From JALNZU01 sp964463695 (GTDB lineage: Bacteria > Bacteroidota > Bacteroidia > Bacteroidales > F082), in NCBI GenBank assembly GCA_964463695.1, contig CAYXCZ010000013.1, forward strand, positions 1 through 64,000: 64,000 nt of DNA, given 5' to 3'. Both the position numbers and the translations under genes were made by a program. This document shows positions 33,358 through 41,886 of the stretch, piece after piece (within the stretch, counting starts at the first letter, position 1; every line of letters starts with the position of its first letter). The notes under the pieces were generated by a model, which made no database searches, was not told the DNA's origin, and worked only from the letters and a program-made list of their open reading frames with translations.

Positions 33358-33720
33358 ATGAAAAAATATCCAATTATAATTATGCTCGCTGCTCTGATCT
33401 CTGTTCTTTCAGGCAAGGCAATATCAGCTCAGGAAACAGATAGCAAAACAGAGAAAATTGAAATTAAAACTTCTGCTATCTGTGGGATGTGTAAAGAGCG
33501 TTTGGAAAAGAATATCGCTTTTGAAAAAGGCGTGAAATCTGTCGAGCTTGATGAAAAAACCAAGGTGTTGACCATCACCTACAAGAAAGGAAAAAACAGT
33601 AAGGAAAATCTGAAAAAGGCAGTGACCAAATTAGGTTACGACGCTGATGAGATGCCGGCAGATAAAAAAGCACACGATCGCTTGCCCTCCTGTTGTCAAA
33701 AAGGAAACGAGTCACATTAG
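33358..33720 (+). CDS. Exported heavy-metal-associated (HMA) domain protein
   Basis: 120 aa with a signal peptide (1-~23, AISAQ) and one HMA/Atx1-like domain. The metal-binding motif is CGMCKERL (TSAICGMCK) and the fold ends KLGYDADEMP. A short tail carries HDRLPSCCQKGNESH, extra Cys and His residues that may also bind metal. A periplasmic metallochaperone or buffer for Cu is likely. It lies 94 bases after the TonB-dependent receptor; the frame extends up to 33307, but the signal peptide fixes the start at 33358. Confidence 0.85.
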   Translation: MKKYPIIIMLAALISVLSGKAISAQETDSKTEKIEIKTSAICGMCKERLEKNIAFEKGVKSVELDEKTKVLTITYKKGKNSKENLKKAVTKLGYDADEMPADKKAHDRLPSCCQKGNESH

Positions 33721-33802
33721 CAGCCATTTTGAATTAAAGTAAAACGGTAGTTACTGGTAGTTTCTTGATTTGTTTAAATTCAGTAGTGCTTTACAGGCTA
33801 AT

Positions 33803-34390
33803 TCAAGCAGTCTCCGAAGCAATATCGTCACTTCTAAAGGGGTGTCGGGACTGAACGAGGTACAATGGTCCTTCTTTACGCAAAATGCTCTCAAAAAGGA
33901 TTATTTCGTTTACAACAGTTTCCTGATAAACTTTAGCAGGGATGTTTGAAATCACGTCCTGAAAGTACCTTTTGTCGTTTAATCCCTTTATTCTTCCAAG
34001 TGTAAGATGTGGAACGAAATTCTGCCTGTCGCGCAGAAACCCTATGCTGTCGAAGTTATCGAGCAGTCTGGAGGCAAGCGATTGAAGGCTGCTGTTTTCG
34101 TCAATACTTCCTAGCCAAATAACCCTTGGATCGTAGCGGCTGCCAAAAATTCCCGTTTTGTCGAATAAAATATTGATGGGCAACTGATTGTGAATGGAAT
34201 TGTTGATGGCGTGTGAAATTTCAGGGAGGCGTTTTTCGTCTGTTTCACCTAAGAATTTCAGTGTGAGGTGAATATTTGAAGGGTTCATCCAGCTGATACG
34301 TTCATGATTCAACTTCAGCTGAAGATCCGACAACAGCTGAAGTAAAGCCGGGTGTGGTTGAAAATGGAAAGCAACAAAAAGACGTTTCAT
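33803..34390 (-). CDS. thpR: RNA 2',3'-cyclic phosphodiesterase (2'-5' RNA ligase family)
   Basis: A 195-aa two-H phosphoesterase. The two catalytic HxT/L motifs are HLTLKFLG (about 42-49) and HLTLGRIK (about 130-137). The start RLFVAFHFQP is typical. The family opens 2',3'-cyclic phosphates at RNA ends; the cellular role in bacteria is unclear. It is divergent from the tRNA-Ala gene, with a shared 85-base promoter region. Its -7 motif ends 4 bases before the ATG, suggesting a leaderless mRNA. Confidence 0.9.
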   Translation of the reverse strand: MKRLFVAFHFQPHPALLQLLSDLQLKLNHERISWMNPSNIHLTLKFLGETDEKRLPEISHAINNSIHNQLPINILFDKTGIFGSRYDPRVIWLGSIDENSSLQSLASRLLDNFDSIGFLRDRQNFVPHLTLGRIKGLNDKRYFQDVISNIPAKVYQETVVNEIILFESILRKEGPLYLVQSRHPFRSDDIASETA

Positions 34391-34394
34391 GGGT

Positions 34395-34402
34395 CAAAAA
34401 TA
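34395..34402 (-). promoter_or_regulatory. Promoter -7 element for thpR (leaderless)
   Basis: TATTTTTG on the minus strand, ending 4 bases before the ATG at 34390. Confidence 0.5.
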
Positions 34403-34432
34403 CACTTTTTGTTTGCTGATATTTTTTGAGAA

Positions 34433-34465
34433 TTTGCGTTTGCAAAACGTTTTTTCTTACTTTTG
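34433..34465 (+). promoter_or_regulatory. Promoter for tRNA-Ala
   Basis: TACTTTTG (34458-34465) matches the -7 consensus. A TTTG at 34433-34436 lies 21 bases upstream, the usual spacing of the -33 element. Transcription would begin about 5 bases before the mature tRNA. Confidence 0.6.
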
Positions 34466-34475
34466 CAGGCGCAAT

Positions 34476-34549
34476 GGGGAATTAGCTCAGTTGGCTAGAG
34501 CGTTTGACTGGCAGTCAAAAGGTCATCGGTTCGATTCCGTTATTCTCCA
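34476..34549 (+). tRNA. tRNA-Ala (anticodon GGC)
   Basis: 74 nt, folds as a full cloverleaf: acceptor GGGGAAT with ATTCTCC including the G3-U70 pair that marks alanine tRNAs, D stem GCTC/GAGC, anticodon stem TTTGA/TCAAA with loop CTGGCAG (anticodon GGC), and T arm with TTCGATT loop. The CCA end is not encoded. The T stem ATCGG/CCGTT has a T-T mismatch at its second pair. Confidence 0.93.
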
Positions 34550-34563
34550 CACAGCAAACTATT

Positions 34564-34604
34564 AACGACCTGTAAACCTGATGTTTACCGGTCGTTTTGT
34601 TTTG
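34564..34604 (+). terminator. Terminator of tRNA-Ala
   Basis: A long hairpin: AACGACC (34564-34570) with GGTCGTT (34590-34596), and inner GTAAAC with GTTTAC, followed by TTG-TTTTG. It lies 15 bases after the tRNA. Confidence 0.85.
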
Positions 34605-35043
34605 ATCCAATCAAAATTACCGACAACAAGATCCTTGATAAGTCTCTTTAAACCGAAGTCGACCTATAACTAAAACTTAACTCTTTTATAAAGATTTACT
34701 GATGTTGAAATACTAAGTCAAGTATTTCCGCAACAAAAATGTTTGAGCAGTCAATTCATTAACAACCTTTTCGGCATTGAAATTCAAAATCCTACTTGTA
34801 TTTTTATTATTTAATGCACTTTATCTATTTCATTTTTAATTACTTACATCTATAATCGAAGTGAGGTTGTTTGTGGAAGTATGAAATGTCGGATACACAG
34901 GAATTGGGCTGTTTATTAATTATGCTTTCTATTCGTATTGATTTTTCTTTCTAAAAATGATACCTTTAACATGGTCATAAACGATACCTATATATCATAG
35001 ATATTATTGATTAGATTTATAATATTTATAATTAGATTTTATA
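34605..35043. other. AT-rich spacer upstream of katG, no gene seen
   Basis: About 440 bases, very AT-rich, holding no convincing open frame, RNA gene or strong repeat. The unusual length before katG leaves room for a peroxide-responsive regulator site, but I can point to no clear operator. Confidence 0.6.
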
Positions 35044-35051
35044 TATATTTG
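35044..35051 (+). promoter_or_regulatory. Promoter -7 element for katG
   Basis: TATATTTG matches TAnnTTTG, 30 bases before the ATG at 35082. Confidence 0.5.
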
Positions 35052-35081
35052 CCTTCAAAGTATCAACAAATTTATTGAATC

Positions 35082-37313
35082 ATGGACACAACACATCAAA
35101 CACATTCAAATGCCAGCGGACATGGTGGCAAATGCCCGGTTACAGGTGCTACAGGAAAGCATGCTGCCGGCGGAGGAACTTCCAATCACGACTGGTGGCC
35201 TAACCAGTTAAAGCTCAACATCCTGCGTCAACATTCACAGCTATCCAACCCGATGGGTGAAGCGTTTGACTACGCCAAAGAATTCAATTCATTGGATCTC
35301 AATGCTATAAAACAGGACATTTTCAAACTTATGACCGAATCACAGGATTGGTGGCCTGCAGACTATGGACACTATGGCCCGCTTTTCATCCGTATGGCCT
35401 GGCACAGTGCAGGCACCTACCGCACTGGTGATGGCCGGGGTGGTGCAGGTTCAGGTTCGCAGCGTTTTGCTCCTCTCAACAGCTGGCCCGACAACGTGAA
35501 TCTCGACAAAGCACGTTTGCTCCTTTGGCCTGTAAAGCAGAAATATGGTAAAAAAATATCCTGGGCCGATCTGATGATTCTCGCCGGTAACTGCGCCCTC
35601 GAGTCGATGGGATTTAAAACCTTTGGATTTGCAGGTGGAAGAGAAGATATCTGGGAACCGGAACAGGACATCTATTGGGGTGCTGAAAAGGATTGGCTTG
35701 GCGACAAACGCTACTCAGGTGAGCGCGACCTGGAAAATCCACTCGCCGCCGTACAGATGGGTTTAATTTATGTGAATCCCGAAGGTCCTAACGGAAATCC
35801 CGACCCTTTGGCTGCTGCCACAGATATTCGCGAAACCTTCGCCCGTATGGCCATGAATGATGAAGAAACGGTTGCCCTTATTGCCGGTGGACACACTTTT
35901 GGCAAAACCCATGGAGCAGGCGATCCGGGTAAAAATGTTGGCCCTGAACCTGCTGCCGCCGGCATCGAAGAGCAAGGCCTGGGTTGGAGAAACACCCTTG
36001 GAAGCGGTAATGGAGAACATACCATCACCAGTGGTTTGGAAGGTGCATGGACAACCACACCTACCAAATGGAGCAACAACTTTTTCTGGAATCTTTTTGG
36101 CTACGAATGGGAACTTACTAAAAGTCCGGCAGGAGCGCATCAATGGATACCTAAACATGGAATGGGTTCCGGTACAGTGCCTGATGCCCACAACCAGGCA
36201 AAGCGTCATGCTCCAATAATGCTTACAACTGATCTTGCTCTGCGTTTTGATCCTGATTATGAGAAAATTTCCAGACGTTTTTTTGAAAATCCCGATGAGT
36301 TTGCAGATGCTTTTGCCCGTGCATGGTTTAAACTTACCCACCGTGATATGGGACCGCGTGCCCGATATTTAGGTCAGGAAGTGCCTGCCGAAGAACTTAT
36401 CTGGCAAGATCCTCTTCCTTCATCAAGTCATCAAACCATTGATGCTGAAGACATCCAAAAGCTGAAATCACTAATCTTGAAAAGTGATTTAACAGTCTCC
36501 GAACTTGTTTCAACTGCATGGGCTTCAGCTTCCACCTTCCGTGGTTCTGATAAACGTGGCGGTGCTAATGGTGCCCGCATACGGCTTGCCCCACAAAAAG
36601 ACTGGGCAGTGAACAATCCTTCAGAGCTTGCACGGGTACTACAGTCCCTCGAAAAAATCCAGCAAGAGTTTAACAATGAAGCGACCAACGGCAAAAAAAC
36701 CTCGCTTGCTGACCTTATTGTTCTGGGAGGTTGTGCAGCCATTGAACAGGCTGCCAAAGATGCCGGACATGACGTTTCTGTTCCGTTTAGCCCCGGAAGG
36801 ACAGATGCTTCACAAGAACAAACGGATGTAGAATCATTTGCAGTTCTTGAGCCTGTTGCTGATGGTTTCCGTAACTACTTAAAAAACAAATTCAGCGTAT
36901 CAACAGAAGCATTACTCATCGACCGTGCTCAGCTTCTTACCCTCACAGCACCCGAGATGACGGTGCTTGTCGGTGGTTTAAGGGTTCTGGACGCCAACTT
37001 CGATCACTCTAATAAGGGAGTTTTTACACATCGTCCGGGTATGCTCACCAACGATTTCTTCATAAACCTGCTCGATCTGGGTACCACATGGAAAGCCAGC
37101 GATCATTCGGGAGAACTATTTGAAGGTCGCGACCGTGTTACAGGTCAGCCAAAATGGACAGCAACACGTGCTGACCTGATCTTTGGTTCCAATGCCGAGT
37201 TGCGTGCGCTGGCAGAAGTTTACGCATCGGCTGATGGCCATCAAAAATTCGTGAACGACTTCATTGCTGCATGGAATAAAGTAATGAACCTGGATCGGTT
37301 TGATTTAGTTTAA
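35082..37313 (+). CDS. katG: Catalase-peroxidase
   Basis: A 743-aa bifunctional haem enzyme removing H2O2. The N-terminal haem domain has the distal Arg-Trp-His site in FIRMAWHSAGTYRTGDGRGG and the proximal His in ALIAGGHTFGKTHGAG. The second, haem-less peroxidase-like domain (from ~435) has the TAWASASTFRGSDKRGGANGARIRLAPQKDW block. Full length for the family, with no signal peptide. It is monocistronic: its own promoter motif and a strong terminator 16 bases past the stop bound it. No OxyR or PerR gene lies in the window. Confidence 0.97.
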   Translation: MDTTHQTHSNASGHGGKCPVTGATGKHAAGGGTSNHDWWPNQLKLNILRQHSQLSNPMGEAFDYAKEFNSLDLNAIKQDIFKLMTESQDWWPADYGHYGPLFIRMAWHSAGTYRTGDGRGGAGSGSQRFAPLNSWPDNVNLDKARLLLWPVKQKYGKKISWADLMILAGNCALESMGFKTFGFAGGREDIWEPEQDIYWGAEKDWLGDKRYSGERDLENPLAAVQMGLIYVNPEGPNGNPDPLAAATDIRETFARMAMNDEETVALIAGGHTFGKTHGAGDPGKNVGPEPAAAGIEEQGLGWRNTLGSGNGEHTITSGLEGAWTTTPTKWSNNFFWNLFGYEWELTKSPAGAHQWIPKHGMGSGTVPDAHNQAKRHAPIMLTTDLALRFDPDYEKISRRFFENPDEFADAFARAWFKLTHRDMGPRARYLGQEVPAEELIWQDPLPSSSHQTIDAEDIQKLKSLILKSDLTVSELVSTAWASASTFRGSDKRGGANGARIRLAPQKDWAVNNPSELARVLQSLEKIQQEFNNEATNGKKTSLADLIVLGGCAAIEQAAKDAGHDVSVPFSPGRTDASQEQTDVESFAVLEPVADGFRNYLKNKFSVSTEALLIDRAQLLTLTAPEMTVLVGGLRVLDANFDHSNKGVFTHRPGMLTNDFFINLLDLGTTWKASDHSGELFEGRDRVTGQPKWTATRADLIFGSNAELRALAEVYASADGHQKFVNDFIAAWNKVMNLDRFDLV

Positions 37314-37328
37314 AAAAAACGATTTCTT

Positions 37329-37361
37329 AAAAGGTGGCTGGTTGATCCAGCCACCTTTTTT
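37329..37361 (+). terminator. Terminator of katG
   Basis: A perfect 13-bp stem, AAAAGGTGGCTGG (37329-37341) with CCAGCCACCTTTT (37347-37359), loop TTGAT, followed by T residues. Confidence 0.93.
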
Positions 37362-37523
37362 GTTTAAACAGCTCCTGCAGAGGGTATAAATACCCGTTTG
37401 TTGGTATTACTCATCCTGTTTTAAAGCTATCCGACATACTTGAAATAACACGTTGTAAAGAGGCACAAATCAAAATAAACCTGTTGAAATGCAACTGAAA
37501 CACTATTTTGATGTTGAACATTG

Positions 37524-37531
37524 TATATTTG
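37524..37531 (+). promoter_or_regulatory. Promoter -7 element for the lipoprotein/TonB-receptor pair
   Basis: TATATTTG, 23 bases before ATG 37555. It lies inside the longer open frame beginning at 37489, so it supports the later start. Confidence 0.5.
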
Positions 37532-37554
37532 TCCTGTTAGAAAAAATATTTACG

Positions 37555-37965
37555 ATGAAAAAACTTTCACTCATAGCTTTAGTCGCCCTTGTTTTTTGGT
37601 TTTCTTCCTGCAATAAAACAGAGGAAAACGATCGTTTTGAACTTCTCACCGGTGCTTTATGGGCAAGTGACAGTCTGCTTGTTGATGGGCAGGATGCCAG
37701 CGGGCCCGGTGAAATTTTAGAAAAGTTTAAAGGTGAAGCAAAATTCAACCGTGATGCAACCGGCTATTTTGGCTCTTACACAGGTAACTGGCGTTTTGCT
37801 GAGGACAGGACTCAAATTATTATCACCACCGACTCACTTCCAATTCCACTTGCCACCATTATTGATGAACTGAGCTCCACTTCGCTGCGCATTACAACAG
37901 CTTATCCAAGCCTCACCAATCCTGATGAAGACATGCATATCCGAATGACTTTTAATGCAAAATGA
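37555..37965 (+). CDS. Small lipoprotein, lipocalin-like fold suspected
   Basis: 136 aa with a lipoprotein signal peptide (FWFSSC, Cys about 20). The mature part has alternating beta-strand patterns: LLTGALWASDSLLVDG, AKFNRDATGYFGSYTGNWRFAEDRTQIIITTD, LRITTAYPS. This resembles small lipocalin-like proteins of Bacteroidota, but I recognise no specific family. Its stop overlaps the start of the next gene by four bases (ATGA), so the two are translationally coupled. It may help the receptor bind its ligand. Confidence 0.7.
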   Translation: MKKLSLIALVALVFWFSSCNKTEENDRFELLTGALWASDSLLVDGQDASGPGEILEKFKGEAKFNRDATGYFGSYTGNWRFAEDRTQIIITTDSLPIPLATIIDELSSTSLRITTAYPSLTNPDEDMHIRMTFNAK

Positions 37966-40214
37966 AACATCACAGGCGATTGTTTTACCTTTTGCTGCTT
38001 ATCCTTTGTAGTAATGCAGTCGTAGCCCAGGGATGGATTTCAGGTACGGTACGCGATCACCAAAACCAGACTAAAATACCTGGTGTACTTGTCCTCATTC
38101 ATCAAAATCAGGGCGTAACAACAAACGAATCTGGTTCATTCACAATTTGGTCCGAGAAGCCTCAGTGCACACTCACATTTCGTTACCTGGGCTTCAAAAC
38201 AACACAAAAAACTGTTGCAATTGTTCCCGACGACACTCTTCGTATTGAAGTTGAACTTACACCTGAAGTTTTCGAAATGGATCAGGTAGTGGTAACAGCA
38301 AACCGAATTGAGCAGCGGCTTTCAGAACTCACCGTTTCGATGAGTGTCATAAAGCCAAAAATCATTGAAAACCAGCATATGGTTGATGCTAAAGCACTTA
38401 TTTCCCGAACACCCGGTATCGATATTCTTGATGGGCAAGCTTCCATCCGAGGCGGTAGCGGCTTTAGTTATGGAGCGGGAAGCCGCGTTCTGGCACTCAT
38501 CGATGGTCTTCCGGTAATAGCACCTGACGCAGGCAATATCCGCTGGCAATATCTCCCGCTTGATAACATCAGTCAGATCGAGATCATTAAGGGAGCATCA
38601 TCAGTGGCTTATGGCTCTTCGGCACTAAATGGGGTAATCAATTTCCGTACTGCGGATGCTACAAGCGATCCGATCACGAAAGTTTACCTGCAAGCAGGCA
38701 TTTATGATCGTCCATCGAACAAAAACTGGAAATGGTGGAGCAGTCCGCGTCTCAATGCTACTGCGGGTTTCAGTCACTTGCAAAAAAAAGGCAATTCAGA
38801 TTTTGGCTTTGGAGTAAACGGATTGACAGATAACGGTTACCGTAAATATAACGATGAAAAAGCAAGCCGTTTTCACTTCAAATGGAAATATACGCATCCG
38901 CGCTTAAGTGGCCTTCGTTATGGTATTTCGATGAATGGAGGTTTAACCCGTAAAACTGATTTTGTGCTCTGGGACAATGCTGTAACGGGAGCGCTTATTC
39001 AAGATACAGCAACGGCAATAAGCATGGATGGTTCTTTTATTGCTTTCGATCCATTTATCAGCTGGAACAAAAAGTCAGGAGTCAGGCATGATTTGCGTAG
39101 TCGCCTGCAACAAAGTATCAATAGTTTTCCAACATCAGAACAAAACAACAGTACAGCCCGCTCGGCTTATTTTAGTTATGAAGCCTTTATTCCATTGTTT
39201 TCGTGGTTGAAGGCACAAGCAGGACTTTCGCAGCAATCGGCTCAAATTGTCTCCAACTTCCATGGAAACCACAATTCACTGAACGCAGGGGCATTTCTTC
39301 AACTTGAATCACAGCCTGCAGAAAACTTACAACTTGTTGGAGGATTACGTGTTGAGTATAATTCTATTGATGGCGACAATGAAAACATTGTCCCACTTTT
39401 TCGGGCAGGACTGAATTACAGGATAGCAACGCTTACTTTCCTGCGCACATCCTTTGGACAGGGATTCAGATACCCTTCGATTGCTGAGCGTCATGCTTCT
39501 ACCACTCTAGGTGCAGTCAAAATCTTTCCCAACCTTTTCATTGAGCCCGAGTCGGGATGGAATGCTGAAGCAGGATTGAGGCAGGGTTTCAAAAGTGGAA
39601 TGCTGACTGGTCAGCTGGATGTGGCACTTTTTTATATGCAAAACAAAAATATGATCGAGTATCTTTTTGGAATCTATGCAAACCCCGGAGATGATAATTT
39701 CAGCTTTGGCTTCAAGGCTACCAATATTGAAGCTGCACGCATTTATGGTGTTGAAACAGAAGGAATGTTAGCCATTCAATCAGGCAATATCAGGCATCAG
39801 CTTAGCGGAGGATATACCTATCTCATTCCTGTTGAGTACAATGTATATACAGGTAAAAATACAGAGCTCTTCCTTAAATACCGACGCAAACACAGTGCTA
39901 AATTAAATTGGGAAGCTGAATATCGCAGATTTCAGCCTGGTATCAGCATCAACTGGCAATCGAAAATGCTTCGTATTGACGACGTGTTTTTGAATGAATT
40001 AACCCGGGAAGGCTTGTTACCAGGTTTTTATGATTACTGGCAAACAGGAAATAATGCTGTTTTTGTTGCCGATGTTTGGATTGGTTATAAACTTACACCG
40101 GCGATGCGTTTATCTTTCATGATAAAAAATGTCACCAACGAAGAGTATTTAGGCCGTCCGGGTGACATACAGCCACACCGCAATTATAGCTTAAGGCTTT
40201 CGTGGGGGATATAA
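37962..40214 (+). CDS. TonB-dependent receptor of unknown ligand
   Basis: A 750-aa outer membrane receptor. Signal peptide (NAVVAQ), carboxypeptidase-regulatory-like domain (ISGTVRDHQNQTKIPGVLVLIHQ), TonB-box region FEMDQVVVTANRIEQ, plug with TPGIDILDGQASIRGGSGFSYGAGSRVLALIDGLP and IEIIKGASSVAYGSSALNGVINFRT, then a barrel ending SLRLSWGI. It overlaps the small lipoprotein gene by four bases. General appearance is of the colicin I/vitamin B12 receptor-like group; the ligand cannot be told. A hairpin follows its stop. Confidence 0.9.
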   Translation: MKHHRRLFYLLLLILCSNAVVAQGWISGTVRDHQNQTKIPGVLVLIHQNQGVTTNESGSFTIWSEKPQCTLTFRYLGFKTTQKTVAIVPDDTLRIEVELTPEVFEMDQVVVTANRIEQRLSELTVSMSVIKPKIIENQHMVDAKALISRTPGIDILDGQASIRGGSGFSYGAGSRVLALIDGLPVIAPDAGNIRWQYLPLDNISQIEIIKGASSVAYGSSALNGVINFRTADATSDPITKVYLQAGIYDRPSNKNWKWWSSPRLNATAGFSHLQKKGNSDFGFGVNGLTDNGYRKYNDEKASRFHFKWKYTHPRLSGLRYGISMNGGLTRKTDFVLWDNAVTGALIQDTATAISMDGSFIAFDPFISWNKKSGVRHDLRSRLQQSINSFPTSEQNNSTARSAYFSYEAFIPLFSWLKAQAGLSQQSAQIVSNFHGNHNSLNAGAFLQLESQPAENLQLVGGLRVEYNSIDGDNENIVPLFRAGLNYRIATLTFLRTSFGQGFRYPSIAERHASTTLGAVKIFPNLFIEPESGWNAEAGLRQGFKSGMLTGQLDVALFYMQNKNMIEYLFGIYANPGDDNFSFGFKATNIEAARIYGVETEGMLAIQSGNIRHQLSGGYTYLIPVEYNVYTGKNTELFLKYRRKHSAKLNWEAEYRRFQPGISINWQSKMLRIDDVFLNELTREGLLPGFYDYWQTGNNAVFVADVWIGYKLTPAMRLSFMIKNVTNEEYLGRPGDIQPHRNYSLRLSWGI

Positions 40215-40238
40215 AAAAAGCGCCCCTAGGGACGCTTT
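40213..40238 (-). terminator. Hairpin between convergent receptor and tonB genes
   Basis: AAAGCG (40217-40222) pairs with CGCTTT (40233-40238), with an inner CCCTAGGG. On the minus strand it is followed by a T run, so it chiefly terminates the tonB transcript. Confidence 0.65.
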
Positions 40239-40260
40239 GAATATTTTAGAAGCAAGTTTT

Positions 40261-40935
40261 CTACTGTAGTGTAAAACGAACGGGTAAGTTAAATGAAACC
40301 CTCACTGCTTTACCGCGCTGACGACCTGGTGTCCATTTAGGCATGGTTTCAACAACACGAATAGCTTCTTCGTCGCAACCTCCGCCAATACCGCGAAGCA
40401 CTTTAACATTTGAAACAGAGCCGTTAGGTTCCACAACAAAGTTAACGAACACCCTTCCCTGAATGCCACTTTCGCGAGCCATAGGAGGATATTTGATATT
40501 CTTTGCAATGAATATCATCATTTGCTCAGCTCCACCCGGAAATTCGGGCATGGACTCAACAACGGTGAAAATTTCTGTTTCAACGACTTCTTCTTCCTCA
40601 CGAACCGGTGGTACGTAAACTTCGATAGCCACTTTCTGGTCAACTTCCACGTCAATCTTAACGTCTTCTACTTCCACGTCATCTTCTACAATCTGAAGCA
40701 CGGTAACTTGTGCTGGTGGCGGTGGTGGTGGTGGTTTAACGTTTTGCTCGGTAATCGGGACAATTTCTTCAGGAATGTCTTCGACCACACGCTGTGCAAG
40801 ATTGAGTGTACGCTTGTCATAACTCTTGTATTCAAAAGCAAATAATACAATTGCTAATGCCAAGACAAGGCCTATCTGCGTGAAAATAGTGCGCTTACTT
40901 TCAAGATCTGCTCTGGATGATTTTTTTATTTCCAT
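40261..40935 (-). CDS. Energy transducer TonB
   Basis: 224 aa. A single N-terminal membrane helix (about 18-35), then a Pro-rich spacer with PPPPPPP (about 68-74) and Val/Glu repeats, then a TonB C-terminal domain from ~135: MPEFPGGAEQMMIFIAKNIKYPPMARESGIQGRVFVNFVVEPNG, GGGCDEEAIRVVETMPKWTPGRQRGKAV and FNLPVRFTLQ. It spans the periplasm and passes ExbBD energy to outer-membrane receptors such as those in this window. It lies at the end of the sprA gene row, 65 bases past the VanZ-like gene. Confidence 0.93.
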   Translation of the reverse strand: MEIKKSSRADLESKRTIFTQIGLVLALAIVLFAFEYKSYDKRTLNLAQRVVEDIPEEIVPITEQNVKPPPPPPPAQVTVLQIVEDDVEVEDVKIDVEVDQKVAIEVYVPPVREEEEVVETEIFTVVESMPEFPGGAEQMMIFIAKNIKYPPMARESGIQGRVFVNFVVEPNGSVSNVKVLRGIGGGCDEEAIRVVETMPKWTPGRQRGKAVRVSFNLPVRFTLQ

Positions 40936-41000
40936 AGTTTTATCTGGCTAAATGTTTTCGCTAGTGCAAATAACGGGGCTAAATTAATAATTATTCAGTC

Positions 41001-41405
41001 TTAGCGTTTTCGATTTTGATTATTTTTTTGAATAATCAGCACAAACAACACAAAACCGCTAAAAGTTCCGGTCATATTTGCGAAAAAGTCGAAGATGTTT
41101 CCGTGTCTTCCTACAAAAACGAAGGCTTGTAAAATTTCTGTCAAGCCACCGTAGAAGGTTCCGCTAATTAACACAAAACTAATCAAAGAACGTTTTTTCG
41201 ATTCAAAATATTGCTGTCGGTTACTCCATAACATTAAGAATGACAAGATACCAAACAACAATAAGTGTACCACTTTATCAGGGGAGAGCCAATCCCAGAA
41301 ACTAACAATCTGAGGAAAATAACTTCCCGGAAGTCCTGTAAGTAATAGGATCATTGATGCCCATAAAATGGGAGGCCAGTTCCTAAGCAGGACATTACTT
41401 TTCAT
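41001..41405 (-). CDS. VanZ-like family membrane protein
   Basis: 134 aa with four predicted membrane helices (about 9-28, 42-60, 72-92, 106-128). The segments WASMILLLTGLPGSYFP, DKVVHLLLFGILSFLMLW and GGLTEILQAFVFVGRHGNIFDFFANMTG match the VanZ-like pattern. Molecular function is unknown; the family name comes from teicoplanin resistance, which does not apply here. It starts 11 bases after gcvH and sits in the row downstream of sprA. Confidence 0.88.
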   Translation of the reverse strand: MKSNVLLRNWPPILWASMILLLTGLPGSYFPQIVSFWDWLSPDKVVHLLLFGILSFLMLWSNRQQYFESKKRSLISFVLISGTFYGGLTEILQAFVFVGRHGNIFDFFANMTGTFSGFVLFVLIIQKNNQNRKR

Positions 41406-41416
41406 ACACCTGAAGA

Positions 41417-41797
41417 TTATCCTTCGATCAAAGCTGAATAGGCTGCTGCGTCTAACAAATCAGCGAGTTGATCCGTGTTGGTGATATCCACCTCAACGAT
41501 CCAGCCTTCGCCATAAGGATCTTTATTGATAAGTTCCGGTGTATCTATTAATGCTTCGTTGAACTCTGTAATAGTAGCTCCAATTGGCATAAAAAGGTCG
41601 GAAACTGTCTTTACAGCTTCGATAGTGCCAAATGTTTCGCCTTCTTCGAGGGTTTCGTCAACTGTTTCGACTTCAACGAAAACGATGTCGCCTAGTTCTT
41701 TTTGTGCAAATTCGGTGATACCTACAACGCCCTTACTTCCGGAAACACGAATCCATTCATGGTCTTTTGTGTACTTGAGGTCAGATGGAATATTCAT
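41417..41797 (-). CDS. gcvH: Glycine cleavage system H protein
   Basis: 126 aa, the lipoylated shuttle of the glycine cleavage system. The lipoyl Lys63 lies in TFGTIEAVKTVSDL. Other signatures are YTKDHEWI near the start, GITEFAQKELGDIVFVE, and PYGEGWIVEVDI. The other glycine cleavage genes are not in the window. Its place between sprA and the VanZ-like gene is a known Bacteroidota gene order. A possible internal promoter motif is at 41823-41830. Confidence 0.96.
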   Translation of the reverse strand: MNIPSDLKYTKDHEWIRVSGSKGVVGITEFAQKELGDIVFVEVETVDETLEEGETFGTIEAVKTVSDLFMPIGATITEFNEALIDTPELINKDPYGEGWIVEVDITNTDQLADLLDAAAYSALIEG

Positions 41798-41822
41798 TTT
41801 TTATAATTTTGAGTTTAGGGGT

Positions 41823-41830
41823 CAAATTTA
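41823..41830 (-). promoter_or_regulatory. Possible internal promoter -7 element for gcvH
   Basis: TAAATTTG on the minus strand, 25 bases before the gcvH ATG, allowing gcvH expression apart from sprA. Confidence 0.4.
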
Positions 41831-41886
41831 TACTATTTATGTGTTTTGCCGACAGGCTTTTCTAAAATATATAGATTCCAAATAGT

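Noticed and set aside
34564..35043. Integrated element next to the tRNA gene
   Set aside because: No integrase, no repeat of the tRNA 3' end and no genes are seen; the hairpin is an ordinary terminator and the rest is an AT-rich promoter region.
35763..36341. 192-codon minus-strand frame inside katG
   Set aside because: Antisense to katG, caused by the codon bias of the real gene; no motif seen.
40530..40850. Plus-strand frame rich in Trp and Phe opposite tonB
   Set aside because: The WWRWWWWF run is simply the reverse reading of the Pro-rich spacer of TonB.
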